Assembly: GCA_017511325.1 (NCBI GenBank)
Contig: JAFWKS010000233.1
Coordinates: forward strand, 1-5,548
Direction: 5' to 3'
Length of the DNA stretch: 5,548 nucleotides
Source of the DNA: Erysipelotrichaceae bacterium
GTDB lineage: Bacteria > Bacillota_I > Bacilli_A > Erysipelotrichales > Erysipelotrichaceae
Shown: in pieces, positions 1-5,548 of the stretch
How positions within the stretch are numbered: position 1 is the first letter of the stretch
Layout of the letters: each line of letters starts with the position of its first letter
Translations under genes and position numbers: made by a program
Notes under the pieces: generated by a model
What the model saw: the letters and a program-made list of their open reading frames with translations, nothing else
Database searches by the model: none
Told to the model about the DNA's origin: nothing

Positions 1-1187
<1,187 letters not shown>

Positions 1188-1193
1188 ATTCAT

Positions 1194-1200
1194 CCTTTCT
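1194..1200 (-). promoter_or_regulatory. grpE ribosome binding site overlapping the hrcA stop codon
   Basis: On the minus strand this reads AGAAAGG. It shares its first bases with the TAG stop of hrcA (1199-1201). The core AGG sits six bases before the ATG at 1187 and zero bases before the ATG at 1193, which favours the shorter GrpE (MAKKDKKK) over MNMAKK. The overlap suggests that ribosomes finishing hrcA feed grpE initiation (inference). Confidence 0.7.
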
Positions 1201-2218
1201 AATTAAACATGTTCTCGATCTCCTTGCAGATAAAGTCCAGCAGATTTACGACACGGTTATATTCCATTCTTCTTGGACCTACGACCATCAGCCTTGCATT
1301 ATCCTTAGGATTATCGGAGATCTTTATCTCACTAGAAACGATCGCGATATCATCCTTCCAGACGAGTTCCGTACCCTGTGGCGTGATCGCAACGACATTG
1401 TTATCGCTGGTCTGATTGTCGATCAGATTTCTGAAGAGTTTGGAATCGTCGAAGAACTTCGTCATTTGTTTCAGTTTTTCGATATCAGCATATTCCGGCT
1501 GATACAGCATGTTGCTGGTACCGTCAAAGTACAATGTCTCTGAAGCAAACTTTACGAATGCTCCCGCAAAGGCGTTGTACAGCATCTCAAAGCGCTGTAC
1601 GGACTTTGTCAGGATTGGTTTGAGAGACTCAAGCTTTTCGACCAGATCATGTATATATGTTCCTTTAAGACGATCATTGAGGATATCCGTACAGGTCTCG
1701 ATATCTTCGATAGTGACTTCATCAGCGAAATTGAAGGTCTTGTTTTCAGTATGACCTGTATTGGTGATGAAGACGCACACAGCTGTCTTTGGATCAATCT
1801 GGAACACCTTGATATGTTCCAGTGTCTGATTCTTGGCATCAGGACCAAGCATGCCCGAAGCCAGGTTGGTCATTTCAGAGACGATCCTGCACGATTCCTT
1901 GATCGCATCTTCGATATTTGCACTTCTCTTGTCAAAGATAGTTGCCAGGGTGTATTTGACTTCCTCGTCCACATCCTTCTTAAGCAGATACTGGCAATAA
2001 TACTGATAGCCTTTATTTGAAGGGATACGTCCTGCGGAAGTATGCGGTTTTTCCAGATACCCCAGCGATTCAAGAGTAGCCATATCGTTCCGGATGGTAG
2101 CACTGGAATACGGCAAGCCATATTTTTCGACCAGTGTTTTTGAACCAACCGGTTCGGCTGTCGCGACAAATTCATCAACAATAGCCTTTAAGATTTCAAC
2201 CATTCTGCCTGTCAACAT
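1199..2218 (-). CDS. hrcA: Heat-inducible transcription repressor HrcA
   Basis: HrcA is a dimeric repressor that binds CIRCE inverted repeats and shuts off class I heat-shock genes; its active fold depends on GroEL in the species studied. The 339-residue length is typical. The N-terminal winged helix-turn-helix (about 1-75) starts MLTGRMVEILKAIVDEF and contains the recognition region SSATIRNDMATLESLGYLEK and the wing motif HTSAGRIPSNKGYQYY. The central GAF-like part includes DGTSNMLYQPEY (about 232-243). The C-terminus has the hallmark GPRRMEYNRVVNLLDFI (about 314-330). The family's usual IG-x-EN segment is divergent here (ITPQGTEL, about 278-285). The ATG at 2218 is preceded, at eight bases, by a strong AGGAGGTG site. 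As first gene behind two CIRCE elements it should repress its own operon. Assignment is secure. Confidence 0.97.
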   Translation of the reverse strand: MLTGRMVEILKAIVDEFVATAEPVGSKTLVEKYGLPYSSATIRNDMATLESLGYLEKPHTSAGRIPSNKGYQYYCQYLLKKDVDEEVKYTLATIFDKRSANIEDAIKESCRIVSEMTNLASGMLGPDAKNQTLEHIKVFQIDPKTAVCVFITNTGHTENKTFNFADEVTIEDIETCTDILNDRLKGTYIHDLVEKLESLKPILTKSVQRFEMLYNAFAGAFVKFASETLYFDGTSNMLYQPEYADIEKLKQMTKFFDDSKLFRNLIDNQTSDNNVVAITPQGTELVWKDDIAIVSSEIKISDNPKDNARLMVVGPRRMEYNRVVNLLDFICKEIENMFN

Positions 2219-2226
2219 TCTCTAGC

Positions 2227-2234
2227 CACCTCCT
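2227..2234 (-). promoter_or_regulatory. hrcA ribosome binding site
   Basis: The minus strand reads AGGAGGTG, essentially full complementarity to the 16S rRNA 3' end. It lies eight bases before the hrcA ATG and starts only a few bases after the proximal CIRCE arm. It confirms the MLTGRM start. Confidence 0.85.
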
Positions 2235-2236
2235 TT

Positions 2237-2263
2237 TTAGCACTCTAGCATTTTAATTGCTAA
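2237..2263. promoter_or_regulatory. CIRCE operator, promoter-proximal copy
   Basis: The plus strand reads TTAGCACTC, nine bases, then AATTGCTAA. The consensus is TTAGCACTC-N9-GAGTGCTAA. One arm is perfect and the other matches at seven of nine positions. The spacing of nine is exact. It covers the predicted transcription start and the beginning of the hrcA leader, where bound HrcA would block initiation. In the mRNA the same arms could form a 5' stem-loop. Confidence 0.92.
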
Positions 2264-2267
2264 ATAT

Positions 2268-2296
2268 ACTATATCGCAACCTTCTAGCACTGTCAA
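2268..2296 (-). promoter_or_regulatory. SigA-type promoter of the hrcA-grpE-dnaK operon
   Basis: On the minus strand a perfect -35 box TTGACA (2296-2291) is followed after 17 bases by TATAGT (2273-2268), which matches TATAAT at five of six positions. Transcription is predicted to start near 2261, about 43 bases before the hrcA ATG. The -35 box lies inside the distal CIRCE element and the start site in the proximal one, so HrcA is expected to compete directly with RNA polymerase. Confidence 0.88.
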
Positions 2297-2310
2297 CACT
2301 AAAGTGCTAA
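2284..2310. promoter_or_regulatory. CIRCE operator, distal copy over the -35 box
   Basis: The plus strand reads CTAGCACTG, nine bases, then AAGTGCTAA. Against TTAGCACTC-N9-GAGTGCTAA, seven of nine and eight of nine positions match, with exact N9 spacing. The TTGACA box of the promoter overlaps the spacer and inner edge of one arm. It begins 47 bases from the start of the proximal copy. Confidence 0.88.
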
Positions 2311-2334
2311 TTTTCTGCGAAAAACTTTTTCAAT

Positions 2335-2358
2335 AAAAAAGCCGTCTTTTTAGACGGC
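2335..2358 (-). terminator. Rho-independent terminator of the PASTA lipoprotein gene
   Basis: The minus strand reads GCCGTCT, AAAA, AGACGGC and then TTTTTT. This is a perfect 7-bp GC-rich stem with a 4-base loop and a six-T tract. It lies 22 bases after the stop of the lipoprotein gene and just ahead of the hrcA control region, so the heat-shock operon is insulated from the upstream gene. Confidence 0.93.
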
Positions 2359-2380
2359 CTTCGTTATAAGATATTATGAT

Positions 2381-3922
2381 CTAGTTGCCCATCAGCAGGG
2401 TTGAGATCTGACATTCGATGTGCGCATCAAGTGGTACGCTTTGTGCGTAGTCAAGAGGTTCGCCATCGATATAGATAGCCTGCAGCCAGCCGGCTCTTGT
2501 TCCAGGTCTTACTACCGGAACTACTTCATAGTCCATGAAGCCGCGGCCAAACAGGTATCTCTTCATATCGTATTCGGCATGTTCGTAGTCACCATCATGA
2601 GAGACCTGTTCACGGACAGTATCGAACGCTTCGATGATAGCTGTCTCTTTCTGTGAAGAAGAAACAGTGTAGTTGATCCTGTCGCCCTTGTTCTTCTTGC
2701 CGGTATCATTGGATACGATCGTTCCCTTTGCATAGGTCGATGTAACTTCATATCTGTCTCCGGCATAGAGTCCGTTGTTTGTCAGATAAGCCAGGAAAGC
2801 TGATTCGTCTACTCCTTCAAAGCTTGGCACATCTACGCTGGTGTCTTCCGGACCTGTTGATAGATAGTACGTTACGTAGTCACCTGAAGAATATTTACCA
2901 TAGTTATAGGAAATGATCCTGCCTGATGAAACGGTAGATGAACTTGAAGTGCGGCGATCGCCCTTGAGTTCAAGCATTGCCAGATAGTTGATGAAGTCTC
3001 CTTCTTTAGCTCCTTCATAGCCACCACTGACATTGGCCGGTCCTCTAGAAAGACCATACTTGAAATCTTCATTCTCTACATAAGTACCGTTACCGTGAGT
3101 TACGATATAGCCTTTATCAATGCTTGTAGAATAAGCGTCACGATCATCGATGTGTCGCGGAACAAGCTTCAGATCAGCAGCGATCTTGATGAATTCTGAT
3201 TCGCTCTTGCCGACATACTCGCTTGGTTTGACCTGTATAGCATAGATACATACGCCATAGTTGAATACTTCACCCTTTTCATATGTACCTGAACCGTGCC
3301 ATACGATATTTCCGACCTTAATGCTGGAATCGTTTCTGTCTCTGCTTTCCTGATGGTTAGGATTGAGACCTAAGGCCTTGGCCTTGGATTCGAATTCACT
3401 GACTGTCAGATTGAGGAAATCGCCATAGTGGATCTCGATCGTACTGCTTTCTGGAGCATTTGGACCAGAAGAAATGTATGCAGTTACAGGAGTCTCCTTG
3501 ACGATATGAGAACTAGGTTCGATCCTGATGACATGGTTCTTTTCAACTGTGTCATTGGCTTCATACACGAATGACAGGTTCTGAATACCATAGATGTCTC
3601 TCCATATTTCAACATCGGCCTGAGTCAGTTCCGGAGAAATGAATGGCAAAGGGATCTCTGGCTGAGCACCTGAAGCAACCTTGAAGGTGATGTCGCCTTT
3701 AAGCTTGCTACCAGCCTTGACAGACTGTTCGAATACGATGTCCTTTGCAAATTCGTCATTATCTTCATAGACAACTTCACATGAATGATTCTCATCGAGC
3801 TGTCCACACCAGTTGTATACTTCGTGAACATCCTTGCCTACAAACTCTTCAACAATAACGCTTTGAGCTGTGCAGGCACACACGCTTATAAGCATGATTG
3901 ACAATAAAATTAGTTTTTTCAT
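2381..3922 (-). CDS. Predicted lipoprotein with six degenerate PASTA-like repeats
   Basis: I recognise the architecture but not a named gene. Residues 1-17 look like a lipoprotein signal: MKK, a hydrophobic run, then VCA before C17, the likely lipidated cysteine (Cys at -2 is unusual). Six PASTA-like units follow at about 24-84, 97-153, 165-227, 235-294, 302-357 and 366-422. Most end in a strand with a terminal SG or TG (VASG, YISSG, YLSTG). Units 3-6 share G-x-I-V/I, a G-x-Y/K segment, G or E, then F/V/I-x-Y. Residues about 423-513 form a different C-terminal domain rich in acidic and aromatic residues. C39 and C48 in the first unit could form a disulfide. PASTA domains are known to bind muropeptides or beta-lactams and usually follow a Ser/Thr kinase or PBP; no such domain is present here. 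A cell-surface envelope role is inferred. The ATG at 3922 was chosen over an in-frame GTG at 3934 because GAGG (3932-3929) lies six bases before the ATG and overlaps the GTG. Confidence 0.85.
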   Translation of the reverse strand: MKKLILLSIMLISVCACTAQSVIVEEFVGKDVHEVYNWCGQLDENHSCEVVYEDNDEFAKDIVFEQSVKAGSKLKGDITFKVASGAQPEIPLPFISPELTQADVEIWRDIYGIQNLSFVYEANDTVEKNHVIRIEPSSHIVKETPVTAYISSGPNAPESSTIEIHYGDFLNLTVSEFESKAKALGLNPNHQESRDRNDSSIKVGNIVWHGSGTYEKGEVFNYGVCIYAIQVKPSEYVGKSESEFIKIAADLKLVPRHIDDRDAYSTSIDKGYIVTHGNGTYVENEDFKYGLSRGPANVSGGYEGAKEGDFINYLAMLELKGDRRTSSSSTVSSGRIISYNYGKYSSGDYVTYYLSTGPEDTSVDVPSFEGVDESAFLAYLTNNGLYAGDRYEVTSTYAKGTIVSNDTGKKNKGDRINYTVSSSQKETAIIEAFDTVREQVSHDGDYEHAEYDMKRYLFGRGFMDYEVVPVVRPGTRAGWLQAIYIDGEPLDYAQSVPLDAHIECQISTLLMGN

Positions 3923-4034
3923 TTTTAACCTCACTTTATTAATTAAAATTGTACATCAAAACAAAACAAAAACGATAGTATATAAGCGAAATAAGTATAA
4001 GGATAATATCTGTCAAAAAAATGATCTGATCTAC
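3923..4034 (-). other. AT-rich leader and promoter region of the lipoprotein gene
   Basis: The stretch between the upstream terminator and the lipoprotein gene is very AT-rich and must carry its promoter, but no box pair is convincing. A perfect TTGACA lies at 4016-4011. With a 17-base spacer it would pair only with TATTTC. Two TATACT hexamers (3999-3994 and 3982-3977) match a -10 well but lack a properly spaced -35. The second TATACT is the better -10 candidate, with a start near 3970. No small gene is supported here. Confidence 0.35.
3929..3932 (-). promoter_or_regulatory. Ribosome binding site that sets the lipoprotein start
   Basis: The minus strand has GAGG six bases before the ATG at 3922. 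The alternative in-frame GTG at 3934-3932 shares its last G with this site and has no ribosome site of its own at a workable distance, so the protein should start MKKLILL. That gives a standard lipoprotein signal peptide. Confidence 0.7.
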
Positions 4035-4080
4035 AAAAAAAGTTCATTGCATCTAAGCTGCATGAACTTCTTGATCAGAT
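4015..4080 (-). repeat. Outer inverted repeat enclosing the terminator, with its own T tract
   Basis: ATCTGATC (minus strand 4080-4073) pairs with GATCAGAT (4031-4024), an 8-bp perfect match that encloses the inner terminator hairpin. Three bases after the distal arm comes a second run of seven T (4021-4015). The layout could be a two-step or back-up terminator in which transcripts passing the first T tract fold the outer stem. Chance is possible for an AT-rich 8-mer, so the functional reading is inference. Confidence 0.45.
4035..4069 (-). terminator. Rho-independent terminator of the dehydrogenase gene
   Basis: On the minus strand AAGTTCAT pairs with ATGAACTT (8 bp). The stem continues after a one-base bulge as GCA/TGC around a 7-base loop, and it is followed directly by a run of seven T. 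It lies about 42 bases after the stop codon at 4112. A second inverted repeat surrounds it. Confidence 0.85.
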
Positions 4081-4111
4081 GATACAGCAGATCCATATCC
4101 GCTGTTTTATG

Positions 4112-5383
4112 TCAGCCTTTCAGATCCGTAGGAACAACGTCTTCCTTTATCTGCATATCATAGGTGATGCCAAGCTCTTTGGCCCAGCTGATATACTGTT
4201 CCACCTGTTTGTCACTAAGCATGTCGGAAGAGATCAGACCTTTCTGGTCGACCATGTCATTGACTAAAAGCTTGGTATAAAGGAAAGCTCCCTGGCCAGT
4301 CAGATACATCTCACCGGTCATTCTGGCCCTCTCATATGATTCGATCAATCCTGGTGCATTCAGATGAAGTTCGACCATGACGTCTTTGCCATCTTTCTTG
4401 CCATATGCCTCTATTACGAATGCGCCGCCATCAGAGATGATCCCTTCATCAATGATCTGCTTTATCTCTTCCGGATTCTTTGGAGCCATCGGCAGATGTT
4501 TCAGGATCAGATCACGCGGTACGATCATTTGACCGTCGACTTCCTCCTGTTTCTTGCTGAGAAGTCCGGCACGGTATAATGGTTCAGCAAACTGGATACC
4601 TACTCCGCCATATTTGAAATAGGCATTCCTGCATCCTTTGAAATGCTTTTCTGAATTGAGGCCGACATAGACCGGTTCATCATGGGCGTGTTCACAAAGC
4701 ATCACCGGATGCATATCGTATTCCGGCCACTTCCTGTAGATCTTGCGGCTGAATGGTTTTGTACGGATCAGTTTGCCATCTTCCAAAGCGAAGGCATCTT
4801 CCTGCATATCGTCTATAGCGACATCGGTGCTCCACCAGAAAGGCAGGAACCTTTTTGCTTCAACACCTTCATAGACCATCATATTCAAAGTGTCACACTC
4901 ATCAAGCTGATTGACACACTTGCGGGCCATGACACACATGACACCCGGAGCAGAGCCGGTGCCGATGATCGCAGTCGTATTGTTTCTGGCGAAAACTTTT
5001 CCATATCCTTCATACATGTATCTGATACCGGCGATCCAGCGGTCGTATTCAGCGACGTCCTTGCATTCCGGAATATTCTCGCAAGCTGCAAGATCCTGAT
5101 AGCAGCAGCCAAGATCCATGGCGGCTTTCAGCATGTTTGCGCCGAATCTCAGCGGCATGACATTGATCAAAAGTTCACAGCCCTGTGCTGCCGCTTTTAT
5201 CTCATCCAGATTAGCCGCATCGACCTTGACAGGTCTGCCCTTGTTCATAAGCCTGCAGACATCTTCTGCTGCTTTAAGGTCATAATCAGCACAGATCACT
5301 TCTTCGATATTAGGTTCCTGATCAAGTTTCCTGCAGATCGTCGAACCCTGTGCACCGCAGCCGCATACCATTACTTTTTTCAT
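4112..5383 (-). CDS. Saccharopine dehydrogenase-family oxidoreductase
   Basis: This is a predicted cytosolic NAD(P)-dependent oxidoreductase of the saccharopine dehydrogenase/lysine 6-dehydrogenase type, 423 residues. The Rossmann fold opens with KKVMVCGCGAQGS, giving G8-x-G10-x-x-G13. An acidic residue, D33 in CADYD, ends the second strand, which suggests NAD rather than NADP (inference). Around 141-147 GTGSAPG resembles the conserved Gly-x-x-Pro-Gly turn that opens the catalytic domain in this family. The rest (about 148-423) is the alpha/beta catalytic and dimerisation part with no motif that fixes the substrate. Possible activities include opine-type, lysine-derived or polyamine-precursor reactions, and I cannot choose among them. 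It carries 15 cysteines, many for a cytosolic enzyme, including C7 and C9 in the nucleotide loop and a C93-C94 pair. The ATG at 5383 was chosen over one 11 codons upstream because it has AAGGA six bases before it and starts exactly at the Rossmann strand. It has its own promoter and terminator. Confidence 0.85.
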   Translation of the reverse strand: MKKVMVCGCGAQGSTICRKLDQEPNIEEVICADYDLKAAEDVCRLMNKGRPVKVDAANLDEIKAAAQGCELLINVMPLRFGANMLKAAMDLGCCYQDLAACENIPECKDVAEYDRWIAGIRYMYEGYGKVFARNNTTAIIGTGSAPGVMCVMARKCVNQLDECDTLNMMVYEGVEAKRFLPFWWSTDVAIDDMQEDAFALEDGKLIRTKPFSRKIYRKWPEYDMHPVMLCEHAHDEPVYVGLNSEKHFKGCRNAYFKYGGVGIQFAEPLYRAGLLSKKQEEVDGQMIVPRDLILKHLPMAPKNPEEIKQIIDEGIISDGGAFVIEAYGKKDGKDVMVELHLNAPGLIESYERARMTGEMYLTGQGAFLYTKLLVNDMVDQKGLISSDMLSDKQVEQYISWAKELGITYDMQIKEDVVPTDLKG

Positions 5384-5403
5384 ATCGTTTCCTTCTATTC
5401 TGC

Positions 5404-5429
5404 TGAAGCATGACAATCTTCACGCTTCA
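5404..5429 (-). promoter_or_regulatory. Leader hairpin or operator upstream of the dehydrogenase gene
   Basis: On the minus strand TGAAGCGTGA and TCATGCTTCA form a 10-bp stem with one G-U pair around the loop AGATTG. It begins about three bases after the predicted transcription start and ends about ten bases before the ribosome site. No T run follows, so it is not an intrinsic terminator. It could be a 5' mRNA-stabilising stem-loop or a palindromic repressor site. Both readings are inference; the repeat itself is plain. Confidence 0.6.
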
Positions 5430-5438
5430 CTGTTTATC

Positions 5439-5444
5439 ATTATA
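5439..5444 (-). promoter_or_regulatory. -10 box of the dehydrogenase promoter
   Basis: The minus strand has a perfect TATAAT, placing the start near 5432 and giving a leader of about 49 bases. The -35 position at 17 bases' distance reads TATCCG, a poor match, so the promoter may depend on an activator or be weak. Confidence 0.55.
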
Positions 5445-5495
5445 GTTATTTTTGCACCACGCGGATAGAAAATCTCATTTTAAAAGGGGCTGTCC

Positions 5496-5522
5496 AAAAA
5501 CCTATTGAATGATAATCAATAG
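5496..5522 (-). terminator. Possible weak terminator ahead of the dehydrogenase promoter
   Basis: The minus strand reads CTATTGA, seven bases, TCAATAG and then GTTTTTGG. The 7-bp stem is AT-rich and the T tract is only five, so it is weak. It would stop transcription entering from the right and supports independent expression of the dehydrogenase gene. Confidence 0.35.
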
Positions 5523-5526
5523 ATTC

Positions 5527-5548
5527 AAGGAGCTACAGCTCCTTTTTA
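5527..5548 (+). terminator. Plus-strand intrinsic terminator at the right edge
   Basis: AAGGAGC, loop TACA and GCTCCTT form a perfect 7-bp stem that runs into TTTTT and an A at the window end. It reads rightward, yet no plus-strand gene precedes it in this window. It may block antisense transcription, or belong to the repeat element described at this edge. Confidence 0.55.

Larger units (their letters stand above)
5482..5548. repeat. Palindromic segment resembling the end of an insertion sequence
   Basis: AAAAGGGGCTGT (5482-5493) is complementary, with one G-T pair, to ACAGCTCCTTTT (5535-5546), and CTATTGA (5502-5508) to TCAATAG (5516-5522) inside it. The string GGGGCTGTCCAAAAA looks like the terminal inverted repeat of several Firmicutes insertion sequences (recalled, not searched). 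If so, the element would extend right, out of the window, with its end near 5486. A small non-autonomous repeat or a plain terminator cluster remain alternatives. No transposase coding sequence is visible. Confidence 0.4.

Noticed and set aside
2311..2334. Possible extra regulatory site between the terminator and the distal CIRCE
   Set aside because: Only A/T runs are visible, with no repeat or box; it may be simple upstream sequence.
2381..3922. PASTA serine/threonine kinase or penicillin-binding protein
   Set aside because: There is no kinase domain, no transpeptidase SxxK/KTG motif and no single transmembrane helix apart from the signal peptide.
3988..4016. TTGACA as the -35 box of the lipoprotein promoter
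   Set aside because: At 16-18 bases' spacing no adequate -10 box follows; the good TATACT hexamers are 11 and 28 bases away. It partly overlaps the end of the upstream T tract, so it was only mentioned in the region note.
3870..4082. Small plus-strand open frame of 70 codons in the AT-rich intergenic region
   Set aside because: It begins inside the signal peptide region of the lipoprotein gene on the other strand, lacks a ribosome site and runs through the terminator hairpin. Its Lys/Asn/Ile-rich composition is what AT-rich noncoding DNA gives.
4682..5413. Plus-strand open frame of 243 codons opposite the dehydrogenase gene
   Set aside because: It is antisense to a convincing Rossmann enzyme, has no recognisable domain, and has no ribosome site. 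Its length reflects the base composition of the opposite strand.

Overview
The window comes from a low-to-moderate GC Gram-positive bacterium. The evidence is the hrcA-grpE-dnaK gene order, a DnaK that lacks the roughly 24-residue insert of Gram-negative DnaKs, strong AGGAGG-type ribosome binding sites, two CIRCE operators, and a PASTA-repeat lipoprotein. A Firmicutes lineage such as the Erysipelotrichia fits, but that placement is an inference and no marker here proves it. All five genes lie on the minus strand, so transcription runs from high to low coordinates.

In the direction of transcription: (1) 5548-5384 holds a terminator-rich palindromic segment that resembles the end of an insertion sequence. 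After it come a good -10 box and a leader hairpin in front of the first gene. (2) 5383-4112 is a 423-residue, cysteine-rich oxidoreductase of the saccharopine dehydrogenase type, transcribed alone and followed by an intrinsic terminator with a second, outer inverted repeat around it. (3) 4111-3923 is an AT-rich intergenic stretch. (4) 3922-2381 is a 513-residue predicted lipoprotein made of about six degenerate PASTA-like repeats and a short C-terminal domain, with its own terminator at 2358-2335. (5) 2310-2219 is the heat-shock control region: a near-consensus SigA promoter with one CIRCE operator over the -35 box and a second at the transcription start. (6) 2218-1199 hrcA, 1187-615 grpE and 597 to the window edge dnaK form a tight operon with gaps of 11 and 17 bases.

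The heat-shock genes form an autoregulated unit. HrcA binds CIRCE and represses the operon, and GrpE and DnaK are the nucleotide exchange factor and Hsp70 of the chaperone machine. The two upstream genes look like independent transcription units and have no evident functional link to the chaperones. No previously unknown multi-gene system is evident. The least ordinary parts are the stand-alone PASTA-like lipoprotein, the unassigned cysteine-rich dehydrogenase with its leader hairpin, and the palindromic segment at the right edge. There is no gene-free stretch longer than 300 bases.
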